Assembly (NCBI GenBank): GCA_027257055.1
Contig: JAPVLO010000182.1
Coordinates: 7,316,001 to 7,380,000, forward strand
Direction: 5' to 3'
Length of the DNA: 64,000 bases
DNA from: Cephalopachus bancanus
Lineage: Eukaryota; Chordata; Mammalia; Primates; Tarsiidae
In this document: positions 33,815 to 45,233 of the stretch, one piece after another
Layout of the letters: each line of letters starts with the position of its first letter
How positions within the stretch are numbered: the stretch's first letter is position 1
The notes under the pieces: generated by a model
The model's database searches: none
What the model was told of the DNA's origin: nothing
Seen by the model: only the letters and a program-made list of their open reading frames with translations
Position numbers and translations under genes: made by a program

Positions 33815-34603
33815 AGGAACACATTTTTGAAAACCCCCAGCGCCCACATCCTGCCTGGTACATTGCACAAGCTCAGGGAAGGCTTGCTGAATTGAAGAGG
33901 AGTTGGAGAGGGAGCCTGCCGCCCGGCCTGCTCTGAGAGGAGATTCGTTTCTGGCGTCTCACGCTGGAAATCCGAACGCAACTTAACTGAGCAGCGCTGT
34001 TATCCATGGTGATTATGTTCTGGAGATCCGTAGCATCGCACCAAGGAGTTAAGTAGGCTTTTATCAACTGATCCGGGGGCATTACTAGCATATACGACAT
34101 TATTTTCCTATGCGAAATGCATTTCTGATTTCAACTAATCTACTTTCAGAATCCACTTATCTATAAATGGAGAACTGCCTGTACACAGCATCCCTGTGGT
34201 CGCTCGATCCTGAGATCCAGACAAGTCCAAATCCTGGGGAATCTCTGGGCCAGGCCTGGGCTTCTGCCACCCCCCCACCCCCACCCCACCCCGCCCCGCC
34301 CCGCCCCAAGGTACATGCAGCGATTGGTAGCTGAGATGTTGTAACACCCCAGGGTCAGCACCGGTTCTTGTTTTCACACCTTCCTCTCAACTCCTCAGCC
34401 CCTAGGAAACTGCGAATGCAAGAAATACAGTGATCGCCACTTCCCTTCTTTCCACTCACACCTTCTCCCTGGTGGTTGGGAGGGGTAGGTTGTGAAGTGG
34501 GGGTGATGGGGAGGAGCGCCTGTAGCACGCCCACCCGTTCTCAGGTAGGGGGAGCCAAGACATTCGTATCCTCGTGATTTGTTCACTTAAATTATTCTGC
34601 CTG
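33815..34603. other. unassigned DNA
   Basis: Holds the C-tract array at 34270-34307. No gene recognised. Confidence 0.4.
34270..34307 (-). promoter_or_regulatory. G-quadruplex candidate (seven G tracts on minus strand)
   Basis: Plus-strand C tracts of 7, 5, 4, 4, 4, 4 and 4, each separated by one base (A, A, A, G, G, G). The minus strand thus has seven G4+ tracts with single-base loops, a very strong quadruplex pattern. Confidence 0.8.
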
Positions 34604-34896
<293 letters not shown>

Positions 34897-35159
34897 GAAA
34901 TTCTGCCTGACTTCATCCTGCAGCCTTATTGGTAGAGAAAGGGCTTCTGCCCTTCAGAATGAATATTGTTAACAGGGAGAAGATTCAGTTTACTAGCAAC
35001 TGTGTCTGGAATGAAGCAACACGTTCCATGATGATGACGAACCATAGCAGCTCCTTACAGCGTCAGACAATGCAAACTTAAAAAGAAAACTCTATTTTGC
35101 GAACTTTTAAAGAGTGCCTTGGAAAACCAATTGCAGAGAATATGTTTGCAGCTCTCTAT

Positions 35160-35625
35160 ATCAGCAGTGCTTAGCTGGGGACAATTCTGTCCCCCAGGGG
35201 ACATTGGCAATGTTTGAAGACTTTTTTTTGAGGCAGAGTCTCACTCTCACCCAGGCTGGAGTGCAGTGGCACACTCATGGCCACGGCAGCCTTGACCTGC
35301 TGGGTTCAGGTGATCCTTCTAACTCAGTCTTCCAAGTAACTGGAACCAGAGGTGCACACCACCATGCCTGGCTAATTTTTTGATTTATTGTAGAGACAAG
35401 GTCTCACCAAGTTGCCCAGGGTGGTCTCGAACCCATGGGCTCAGGCAATCCTCTCACCTTGGCCTCCCAAAGTGCTGGGATTAAAGGTGTGTGCCATCGT
35501 GCCTGGCATTTCTTGGTTTTTATGACTGAGGAAAGGGATAGAAACCAGAGAGGCTTTAAACATCCTATGATATGTAGATCAGCCCCAAACAACAGAATTT
35601 GAGTGCCAAGGCTGAGACACCCTAA
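35160..35625 (+). mobile_element. MER5A hAT-Charlie element, split by an Alu
   Basis: 'gcttagctggggacaattctg', 'cccaggggacattggcaatg' before the Alu, and 'taaacatcctatgatatg', 'gatcagccccaaacaacag', 'gagtgccaaggctgagacacc' after it, follow the MER5A order. Confidence 0.8.
35223..35507 (-). mobile_element. Alu SINE in MER5A
   Basis: Antisense Alu with the 'ctcactctcaccc' deletion in its right arm. Left arm ends 'catcgtgcctggc'. Confidence 0.92.
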
Positions 35626-35876
35626 ATTAGATGAATATATCGATTCTGTCACCATTATGATATCATCTAGGGAAACCCTTGGCAAACCTCATATTTCCAA
35701 AGATTAAATGTATAGAAAACAAACTGAATTGCATCTCCTTATTACTGGTTTACAGCTCTATATATCAGCAGTGCTTAGCTGGGGACAATTCTGTCCCCCA
35801 GGGGACATTGGCAATGTTTGAAGACTTTTTTTTTTTGAGTCAGAGTCTCACTCTCACCCAGGCTGGAGTGCAGTTT

Positions 35877-36222
35877 TCTTTCTTTTCTTTTTTTTTTTTT
35901 TGAGTTGGAGTCTCACTCTGTTGCCCAGGCTGGAGTGCAGTGGCATGCTCACAGCCACCCCAGTGCCAACCTGCTGGGCTTAGGTGATCCCTCCACCTCA
36001 GCCTTCCAAGCAGCTGGAACTACAGGCGCACATCACCACACTCGGCTAATTTTTAAAAATTTATTGTCGTGACACGGTCTCACCAAGTTGCCCAGGCTGG
36101 TCTCAAACACTTGGACTCAGGCAATCTTCTCGCCTTGACCTCCCAAAGTGCTGAGATTACAGGCTTGAGCAATCAGGCTCGAGTGCTGGAATTGCAGGCT
36201 CGAGTCATCGCACCCGGCACGG
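35877..36222 (-). mobile_element. Alu SINE with partial tandem repeat
   Basis: Antisense Alu directly after the truncated duplicated Alu end. The last about 34 bases of the left arm (gtgctgagattacaggcttgagc...) are repeated (gtgctggaattgcaggctcgagt...) before 'cgcacccggc'. Confidence 0.9.
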
Positions 36223-36399
36223 TACGGGTTTTCATATCATGATTTAAAAATTGCTTCCTTAAACTTTGATCTCTTACTGTTACCATTTTTCACTAATAAA
36301 TCGGGCTGTCATTACCCTTGGCAAGTAATTATTGAGAGAACAGAAGAAACTAAAAAGTGCACTGAGATGAAGTGACTGACTCATTCCCTAGAAGACCGC

Positions 36400-37213
36400 A
36401 GCAGATCGCATTTCCTGGAAGTGACACTGCATCAGTGTCTTCCATCCCCATGCTCCTTGTTATAATGTGACTTTGGCATTCCTCCCATGGAGGGGTAGGG
36501 CCTACGTTCCCTTCCTTCGAGTCCAGGCGGCTTTATGACCTGGGAACACTACGTGACTTCCGAGGCAAGGCCCTCAAAGGAATAGAGCATCCCCCTGGTT
36601 CTCTTGGAACTTGAGGAAGCAAAAGCAGCCACATGTGAAGGTGTCCTGGCCAGCAGCTCCGGCTGAGGCGTTGAGGTCCCAGCGGATGGCTGGCATCAGT
36701 CACCAGACACATGCATGCAAGCCTTTAGAAGGCTGCTGCTCTCAACCCTTGGGTCACCCACCGTGTTTGAGTCTTTCCAACCAAGGCCCCAAACCGTGGA
36801 GCAGAGACAAGCTGTCCCCGCTGTGCTCTCTCCAAATTCCTGACCCACAGAATTTATGAGTGTCATAAATTTGTTTTTTTTTTTTTTTTTTGAGTTGGAG
36901 TCTCACTCGATTGCCCAGACTGGAGTGCAGTGGCCGCTCCCGGCCACCACAGCCTCGCCTGCTGGGCTCCAGCGATCCTTCCGCCTCAGCCTTCCGAGTA
37001 GCCGGAATTACAGGCATGCGCTACCACGCCCGGCTGATTTTTTGATTTATTGTAGAGATGAGGTCTCGCTGCCCAGGCGGGTCTCGAACCCGCGGGCTCA
37101 GGCAATCCACCCACCTCAGCCTCCCAAAGGCACGGGATTACAGGCTGAGCCACCAAGCCCAGCATAAATTTGGTTTTTTAAGCTACAAAGTTTTTGAGTC
37201 ATTGTCATGCCTG
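36400..37213 (+). mobile_element. MLT1-type MaLR LTR, split by an Alu
   Basis: 'gcagccacatgtgaaggtg', 'cagcagctccggctgagg', 'cagacacatgcatgcaagcc', 'gtggagcagagacaagctg', 'aaattcctgacccacagaat' and, after the Alu, 'gttttttaagctacaaagttt' match the 3' half of MLT1 LTRs. The Alu at 36872 sits near the polyadenylation region. Confidence 0.75.
36872..37162 (-). mobile_element. lineage-specific Alu with target-site duplication
   Basis: Antisense derived Alu. Perfect T-arm-like palindrome at 37077-37093. Target cataaatttgttttt / cataaatttggtttt. Confidence 0.96.
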
Positions 37214-37527
<314 letters not shown>

Positions 37528-37539
37528 TCATGGAATAGT

Positions 37540-37540
<1 letters not shown>

Positions 37541-37582
<42 letters not shown>
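37541..37582. repeat. (AC)21 microsatellite
   Basis: Downstream of the old Alu tail, then decays into ATATAT/ACACAC. Confidence 0.98.
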
Positions 37583-37589
<7 letters not shown>

Positions 37590-37981
37590 AAATATACACA
37601 CACATATGTATATATAATCCTGTAATAAAACTTTCAAATTACATACATCACGGACTTTCAGGAAAGCTGATTAGTAGTCAAAACCACAAATTCTAAATTT
37701 TTCAGTGTCAAAGATCTTCTGCCAAAATGGTTAGTAAGTGGCAAATATACTGTCACTCTCCTGTCCTGTATCTATGGCAGACACTGCTCATCACAGAACT
37801 CTCACAATGAACAGGAGTTCAGCCTTAAAACGCAGAAGCTCTCAGCAAAGCAGACACCAAGTGATTGGAGCTGGCACACAACGGAAACCTCTTCACTGCC
37901 CGTGGTGTTCTTTGTGAGAGTTGAGGCACACACACACACAAACAAATTTGGAAAGAATAACAATTTTTCAAAAAGGATTTG
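37583..37981. other. unassigned DNA
   Basis: Nothing recognised except a short (CA)n at 37926-37940. Confidence 0.4.
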
Positions 37982-38280
37982 AGCCAGGCACGGTGGCTCA
38001 TGACTGTAATCCCAGCACTTTGGGAGGTGGAGGCGAGAGGATTATCTGAGCCCAGGGGTTCGAGACAAGCCTGGGCAACTGGGCAAGACCTCATCTCTAC
38101 AATAAATCAAAAAATTAACTGGGTGTGGTGGCACACATCTGTAGTTCCAGCTACTTGGGAGGCTGAGGTGGAAGGATCGCCCGAGCCCAGGAGGTGGAGG
38201 TTGTGGTGGCCGTGAGCATGTCACTGCACTCCAGGCTGGGTGACAGAGTGAGACTCTGACGAAAAAGAAAAAAAAAGAAA
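37982..38280 (+). mobile_element. Alu SINE
   Basis: Head 'agccaggcacggtggctcatg'. Linker 'acaataaatcaaaaaattaac'. Tail A/G mix. Confidence 0.93.
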
Positions 38281-38548
38281 AAAGTTGAGGCTGGTTTCTA
38301 CTGGTTCCTCCCCAGACAGAAGGCTTGAACTATTGTGTAATCAGGTGCACACAAAGGAGGTATGGGTTTGCAGTACCTGTTTGCCAAACTCCAGTGATGT
38401 TAGCTTTGCAGACGAATATGGTAGACATTCTTTTATCATGTTTTTTGAGAAATTGGCCATGAAATAACAATAGTGATCTGCAGATGCCAAGAGCCACTTT
38501 TATTAAAAACAAATAAACCCAAATTCCTGATACATCAGAAAAATATTT

Positions 38549-38850
38549 TTTTAATTTATTTATTCGAGTCAGGGTCTCACTCTGCCATCTAGGCCAAAAA
38601 GCAGTGGCATGATCACAGCTCAAGGCAGCCTCTAACTCCTGTGCTCAGCTCATCCTCCTGCCTCAGCTCTCCCAAGTATCTGGGACTATAGGCTTTGTGC
38701 CACCATGCCTGTCTAATTTTTTTGTAATTCTGTAGAGACGAGGTCTCACTATGTTGCCCAGGCTGGTCTTGAACTCCCGGGCTCAAGCAATCCTCCTGCG
38801 TCGGTCTCCCAAAGTGTTGAGATTACAGGCGTGAGCCATTGCACCTGGCT
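38549..38850 (-). mobile_element. Alu SINE (old, J-like)
   Basis: Antisense copy with 'gagtcagggtctcactctgcc' and a left arm ending 'ttgcacctggct'. High divergence. Confidence 0.9.
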
Positions 38851-39602
38851 ATTTAACCCTTAAAAACAAACAACAACAACAACAAAGACCCTGAATGAAT
38901 CTCTTTTTAAAAAAAAAAGATGAATATGAGGAAATAAACCCATATGTCTAGTCAGTGATTGAAGATTGCCAACTTTGCGGGTTAGTTCAGAGGTGGGGTC
39001 TTTGATTTCAGTTTATGAGGTGGGCACTTGGCACAAAGGCCCTTTGGTCCGTGTATTGTTTTTGATGTTTGTTCCATGCCCATTATTAGAACAGGTCTAA
39101 GGAAGAGCAGGGAGCGAATGTGCCCTCTCTTTTTCAATTTTCTGTTGTGAATTTGATGTCTTCACCTACAGCTGACAGCTAAATTTCCTCTCATCTAGCA
39201 GGGATTCTGGAAAGCCCAAAGTTGTTTATTTTTAAAAGGAATGTAATAACGGTTATTTGAAGAAAATGACTGAGGTGATTGAATTCCTGGGCAGGCAGGC
39301 AGACCACATGACTGAGGAAGTTTTAGCCCAGGATTTCAAGGCTTCTGGAGACATCACGGCCCTCTGTCTTATTCTCTCATGGTAACTTTTTGAGATTTGA
39401 ACCAGGTTAACTGTAGAAGAGGGTGGGGATGGAGAGAGAAAGGAAAGATCACAGTGACCGAAATTCTTTAAATGTCCTTTTGAGAACATTTTAAAATCAT
39501 GCTTTCACCAAAGAATAACCCTGGGAATGTTTTGAACGTAACTAAAAATTGCCTTTCTGCATATCTCTGATTGCTCTCCTGGGTCCCTTTCTCTCTTCTT
39601 TT
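38851..39602. other. unassigned DNA
   Basis: A (CAA)n stretch at 38868-38885. Otherwise unique-looking, with no gene recognised. Confidence 0.4.
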
Positions 39603-39762
39603 TCTTTTTTTTTTTCTTTTTCTGAGTCAGAGTCAACCAGGCTAGAGTAGAATGTGTCACAACCACAGCTCATTGCACCCTCAGCTTCCTGGGCTCAGGC
39701 GACCCTCCCATCTCAGCCTCCCAAAGTGCTGGGATTGCAGGCATGAATCACCATGTCCAGCC
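39603..39762 (-). mobile_element. Alu left-monomer-like element
   Basis: Antisense poly-T joined to a short monomer that ends with a left-arm sequence ('gggattgcaggcatgaatc ... catgtccagcc'). Length of about 160 bases fits a FLAM-type monomer or an Alu with a large internal deletion. Confidence 0.6.
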
Positions 39763-39792
39763 TTCTCCCTTTCTTTTCTTTTCTCTTTCTTT

Positions 39793-40075
39793 CTTTTTTT
39801 TTTTTTTTTTGAGTCACAGTGTCACTGTCACCTAGGCTGGAGCCCAGTTGCACGCTCCTGGCCACCACACCCTTGACCTGCTGGGCTCAGGCGATCCTTC
39901 CACCTCAGCCTTCCAAGTAGCTGGAACCACAGGTGCGTGCCACCATGCCCACCTAACTTTTTGAGACAAGGTCTTGCCAAGTTGCCCAGGCTGGTCTCGA
40001 ACCCCTGAGCTCAGGCAATCCTTTCGCCTCTGCCTCCCAAAGTGCTGGGATTACAGGCGTGAGCCACCGTGTCTC
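39793..40075 (-). mobile_element. Alu SINE
   Basis: Antisense Alu with 'gagtcacagtgtcactgtcacc' and a left arm ending 'caccgtgtctcgc'. The linker region is shortened. Confidence 0.92.
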
Positions 40076-40404
40076 GCTCCTTCTCCCTTTCAAACACCCC
40101 TTCGCTCTCGCTCTACCCCTTTGCCTCACAACCAAACACAGGAGCCATTTCATCCCCAGTCCCCTTTAAGGGGTCCCACTTTCTGTCCCTCCCTACTAGA
40201 GAAACGACCTGACTCCTTGACTAATAGGATCAAGTGATTCAAGCTGAGGTGTTATTTGAGTCTTTTCCTACAAAGAGCCACTGCCTCATAGGAAAGAAAT
40301 AATTGAGAAACCCGTACATTAAAAGAAATGGATTTAATTGTTTGGTTTCTTAGAAGACTACATAAATATTAAAAATTTCTAAGCAAATAAAATAAAGTCA
40401 GTGG
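40076..40404. other. unassigned DNA
   Basis: Nothing recognised. Confidence 0.4.
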
Positions 40405-40560
40405 ACATTAATTAAAGCCTCACAGTTCTGTGAAATATGTATTATTGCGTCCATTTTCCTGATGTGGACATGCAGGCTTAGGTATTGCTCAGGCTCCAGG
40501 ATGCAAACCCAGATTGACTTGATTGCAAAGCACACGCCTCACCGCCATGCCTCTCTGTCC
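40405..40560 (-). repeat. MIR-type SINE (diverged)
   Basis: 'aaagcctcacagttctgtg', 'tattattgcgtccattttcc', 'ggatgcaaacccagattg' and 'cgcctcaccgccatgcc' follow the antisense MIR order. Confidence 0.5.
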
Positions 40561-41863
40561 CCTGAGAGAAGCTCTGAAAGATTTAACAGGATGATTTTTC
40601 CTGGGCAGCTTCAGGGAACAAGGACATTTTATCACCTTGGTTGCTGATAGCCAGCATTAAAACCCAGAGCTCATGGTTATTCTGTAACGCTTAGCAAATG
40701 ACATGCTTTGGATAGCTCAGGGTTTACTCATTGAAACACCAATTTTTAAATATGCATGGAAATTCTTCTTACGTGTATTATGTAATTTCTTGCCTCCTTC
40801 TAAACATAAATTACCCTCTAGCCTTTCCTTATATACCCAAGGTTCACCAACGTGAACATTAGCTACAGTTAATGAGCCTGTAAGACAGCAATGCCTTCCG
40901 GGACCGCTGCAGTGCATAGGACTGTTTTTAACCCACATTTTAAGTGGTCCCAGACTACTGTGCTATTTGAGTTCTTGTGTCTGCTTTTCATAGATTTTCT
41001 GCCATGCTGTCAGCCTCTCAGTTCTTGACTCTCAATGCTATTAGTATCTATCCGTATTAGTCCTTTTCTGCCCTCTTAGTTTTGCTACTTATACTCTGTG
41101 GTGGATGTGAAACCAGATATTTAGGCATATTTTGTCTGAAAAAAAAAGTAAATACACATTGAATGGCTGGGGGGATTTCTTGCGAGAAGGAAACATGAAT
41201 TTTAGTGAATGGAATTTATATCTATTTTTAACTTTCTGATTCTCTGGGTCAATGATTAATGAGATTGTTAATCAATGCACGAGCAATGTCCATTGGTACT
41301 TGCCATCTCACAATGCCCTGGAAGGGAAACTGTCCAGCTGCCGCTGCCCCTGCTGTAGGGTGGCCGTGTTGTCCCTGTTTAACGGCCATCCCCCCACATC
41401 ATGCACACCATGTGGGGTGAGATGAGCATATGCCTGGCCCAAGGGCAACCAGACCACAGATTGGCCAGAGAGCACAAAGAACAGACCAGCTGTGCTTACC
41501 TGATTCTAACTCGGGGGAATTTGAATGGGAGAAATAAGGCAAGGTGACTGGAGGTGGTACCAGACACAGAACGTTCGCCAGTAAAACTGAATTGTGTCCC
41601 ATGAGGCCACATGGTATCACAGGCCATCTGAAGTGATGAAGAAAGAGAATCTTTAAGAGAGCTGGTGGGAAGAAAGAGAAGGAAGCAAATGCACAGAGAG
41701 GGACAGAGATGCTGCACAGCAGAGACAGAGACAGAGACAGAGAGAATGGTGAGATTTTTGTCCGTGTATGTCTTTACCCTAAACACCCTTTTTCATGGGG
41801 CAACTTGAGTGAGTCTCTGTGTCATCCACCAGAAAGAAGCTAACTATAAAAATTAATTTTTCA
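40561..41863. other. unassigned DNA
   Basis: About 1.3 kb with no Alu or L1 recognised. A short (agacag)n tract lies at 41722-41742. Confidence 0.45.
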
Positions 41864-42177
41864 GCTGAGCGGAGTGGATCACACCTGTAATCCCAGCTCT
41901 TTGGGAGGTGGAAGCAAGAGGATTGCTTGGCCTATGGGTTCGAGAACAGCCTGGACGACTTGGTGAGACCTTGCCTCTACAATAAATAAAAAAACTAGCT
42001 GGGCGAGGTGGCGCACGCCTGTAGTTTCAGCTACTTGGAAGACTGAGGTGTAAGGATCGTATGAGCCCAGCAGGTTGAGGCTGCGGTGGCCATGAGCGCG
42101 CCACTGCACTCCAGCCTGGGTGACAAAGTGAGACTCTGACTCAAATAAATAAATAAATAAATAAATAGATAGATAGA
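41864..42177 (+). mobile_element. Alu SINE with (AAAT)n/(AGAT)n tail
   Basis: Head 'cagctgagcggagtggatcac'. The tail at 42140-42177 is (ataa)n then (atag)n. The flank attttttca recurs after the tail. Confidence 0.92.
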
Positions 42178-42309
42178 TTTTTCAAGAGCTGAGTTATTAG
42201 TGTAACTTACTATATTTGCTGGAACCTGTGCAAGCAGAAAAACACGAACAATTTAACTATACAAAAGAAATAACAGAATTTGAAACAAAGCCACTTAAAA
42301 ATCAGAATT

Positions 42310-42610
42310 GGCAAGGCATAGTGGCTCGCACCTGTAATCCCAGCACTTTGGGAGGCCACGGCAGGAGGATTGCTTGAGCCCAGGAGTTCAAGACCAGCCT
42401 GGGCAACACAGCAAGACTTTATCTCTACACAAATAAAAATTCCAAATTAGCTGGGCATGGTGCAGTGCACCTGTGGTCCCAGCTACCGGGGGGGGGGGGC
42501 TGAGGTCGAAGGATCGCCTAAGCCCAGGAGGTGGAGGCGACAGTGAGCCATGGGCATGCCACTGCACTTCAGTCTAGGTGACAGATCAAGACCCCCAGTC
42601 AAAAAAAAAG
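42310..42610 (+). mobile_element. Alu SINE
   Basis: Head 'ttggcaaggcatagtggctcgc'. A G-run of 11 sits in the right arm at about 42488-42498. Confidence 0.92.
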
Positions 42611-43079
42611 GGCAAGTGCATATGAAAAAACAGGCAATTGCTAACTGTGAGGCTGAAACACAGGTCCAGCATCCTAATATGGCTTCAGTAATCAGTCCAT
42701 CAACACAGAAGCATGGATTAAGTAACTATACAATGAAAATGTAAAACAATCAGAAGAAAGCCCTTGAGTCCTGCTAAGCTTCTTTTTTAATTAAGCAATT
42801 ACAACTGGAATATAACTCCTGGTGACTGTCTCTGTGTGTGGGGGGGGGTGTGTTGCATCACATGGGGGAGGGGGAGGGATGTGACCATTCCCATGAGGTC
42901 CTACAACCGCCTGTGTTGAAGAGACACAGCTAGACAGGTGCTCCCATGGGAGCCCTACCAGGAAGAAAGCGTACTAGAGATAGACAAGTGACAGAAATGA
43001 GCCAAACCAGAGGCCAAGACTATTCTCACCCACTCTGGATGACTCTGGAGGATGTGGCTTGACGGATGCTTTGTGCTGC
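42611..43079. other. unassigned DNA
   Basis: Includes the G-rich tggggggggg and gggggaggggga runs at 42839-42878. No gene recognised. Confidence 0.4.
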
Positions 43080-43348
43080 AGGAGTCTCACTCTGTCGCCC
43101 AGACTGGAGTGCAGTGGCCGCTCCCGGCCACCGCAGCCTCGACCTGCAGGGCTCCGGCGATCCTTCCGCCTCAGCCTTCCCAGTAGCCGGAATTACAGGC
43201 ATGCGCTACCACGCCCGGCTGATTTTTTGATTTATTGTAGAGATGAGTTCTCGCTGCCCAGGCGGGTCTCGAACCCGCAGACTCAGGCAATCCACTCACC
43301 TCGGCCTCCCAAAGGCGCGGGATTACAGGCTGAGCCACCGAGCCCGGC
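43080..43348 (-). mobile_element. lineage-specific Alu without A-tail
   Basis: Antisense derived Alu, near consensus, with a perfect palindrome at 43262-43278. The 3' end is simply 'gctgcaggagtctcactctg', with no poly-T in front, and no target-site duplication is visible. Confidence 0.95.
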
Positions 43349-43872
43349 TGGACACTGCTCTTCTACCGTCAGGGAGTCTACCCAAGGTCAGAAAAGAGTG
43401 GACACACATCGTCCCTGTGCACCAGACATTAGACAAAAGCTCTCGCCTCCATGGATTGCTCAGCAATTGCCCTGGCCTCACACACAAGGTTGGGGAGAGG
43501 CAGGTGGGGCTGCCGTCCGTTGACAGCCCATGTTCCAAGGCTGTGTTGCTGGGACAGAGAGGTGGAAGCCATGGAAGGAAGCCAGGGTTATCACTTACAA
43601 CTCAAGAGAGTGGATCAGATCAGAAGATGATAGGAGAAGATGATAAACAAGCAGCAAGACTGATGGTTAGGAGAGGTGAGAGCAACATGGCAAAGTGCTA
43701 GGTACCCAAGGCTCAGTTATTCAGGTCAGGACGTGGAAACAGAGGGATATGCTGGAAGGCTGCAGCATTGGCTCACCCCAGGAGCCAGGCAGGGTGGGCT
43801 AAAAACCAATGATCTTCGGTCCCCCTATTCTCTGCCTATATCAAGTAGTTAAGAGAGAGAGAGAGAGACATG
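43349..43872. other. unassigned DNA
   Basis: A short (AG)n lies at 43853-43868. Nothing else recognised. Confidence 0.4.
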
Positions 43873-44137
43873 CCAGGCGTGGTGGCTCACGCCTGTAATC
43901 CCAGCACTTTGAGAGGCGGAGATGAGAGGATTGTCTGAGCTCAGGGGTTCGAGACCAGCCTGAGCAACATGGTGAGACCTCGTCTCTACAATAAATTAAA
44001 AAAAAAAATTAGCTGGGGATGGTGGCACGCGCCTGTGACTCTAGCTTCTTGGAAGGCTGAGGCGGAAGTATCACCTGAGCCCAGCAGGTCGAGGCTGTGG
44101 TGGCTGTGAGTGTGCCACTGTACTCTGACTCAACAAA

Positions 44138-44172
<35 letters not shown>

Positions 44173-44174
44173 AA
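43873..44174 (+). mobile_element. Alu SINE with (AAAT)n tail
   Basis: Head 'gccaggcgtggtggctcacg'. The right arm lacks its last about 25 bases. The tail is about ten (aaat) units, 44133-44173. Confidence 0.93.
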
Positions 44175-44904
44175 GGGAAAAGACCCAAGAGGAAGGAGGA
44201 AGAGGAGGGGATGTGGGGTGAGGGAGATAAAGATGGGCAGAGAGAGGAGAAGAGAGAGAAAGATTGTTTAAGAATGCAACTAGAGTTGGCGAAATGTGGC
44301 CAGCTCTTAATATCTTCCCCAGAAACTTCCTTCCTTTGTACAGTAAAACAAAGTCACAACCAAAACCTAAGAAACAATTTGAGCTAATCCTCATGAAACA
44401 AACAAGAGGGTTTCATGAGATCATAATTAACCAGTCAGTGACCTTTGATCTGGATTCTGGAAGCTAAATTTGTATGGCTCATAATTCCCCCTTAAACTCT
44501 GAGTCAGCAAATCCTTAAAAACAGAACCCTGGCACAGCATAAGTCATGGAGGCTCTGAGAGTCCTGCTTGTAGGTGGATGCCAAATGCTCTGGGGTAAGA
44601 GTGAGGCTGGCAAGTGAGGCCACCCAGGGAATCCCTGGTCCTGAACATAACCTGGGTGGCAGGGCACACACCCGGAAGTGAGAGAGGCCGGAGGGAAGTG
44701 GGTACTTCTGGGGAGACACCTGGCGCCAGCCTCAGTCAGTGCTTGGCTACCTGACCCATCAGCACCTGACCTACCTGACCACAGCCTCCTCCTGGAAGCA
44801 TTTCTTCCCTTGGATCCTGGAATATTACACTTGCCTGAGTTTTCTCTTCTTTCTTCATTCTTAGCTCCTCTTTATGAGAGTCTTTTGTTTAAAAAAAAAT
44901 TATT
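44175..44904. other. unassigned DNA with purine tract
   Basis: 44175-44275 is strongly purine-rich on the plus strand (ggaggaagaggagggg, gagagaggagaagagagaga). No gene recognised. Confidence 0.45.
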
Positions 44905-45233
44905 GCTGGGCTCGGTGGCTCAGCCTGTAATCCCGCACCTTGGGAGGCTGAGGTGAATGGATTGCCTGAGCCCGCGGGTTCGAGACCCACCCAGGCAACG
45001 TGGCGAGACCTCATCTCTACAATAAATAAAAAAAAAAAAAAATTAGCCAGGCGTGGTGACGCGCGCCTGTAGTTCCAGCTCCTTGGAAGACTGAAGTGGA
45101 AGGATCACCGGAGCCCAGCAGGTCCAGGCTGCGGTGGCCGGGAACGGCCACTGCACTCCAGTCTGGGCAACGGAGTGAGACTCCAACTCAAAAAAAAAAA
45201 AAAAAACAACCAAAAAAAACCAAACAAAAAACT
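44905..45233 (+). mobile_element. lineage-specific Alu with target-site duplication
   Basis: Derived head (gctgggctcggtggctcagcctg). Long A-rich tail with C. Target aaaaaaattattg / aaaaaaattatta. Confidence 0.95.

Larger units (their letters stand above)
35144..35873. repeat. local duplication of a MER5A-Alu junction
   Basis: A unit of about 123 bases (35144-35266) recurs at 35748-35873, in the same orientation and about 604 bases apart. Each unit holds flanking sequence, the first part of MER5A and the 3' end of one antisense Alu. Both share the odd Alu text 'ctcactctcacccagg', so this is a copy and not two insertions. Confidence 0.85.

Noticed and set aside
43059..43701. Overlapping open frames of 152-154 codons
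   Set aside because: Half of each is antisense Alu (the recurring [21 protein letters not shown] type of peptide). CpG-rich Alus give long frames by chance, and the same peptide recurs at many other Alus in this window.
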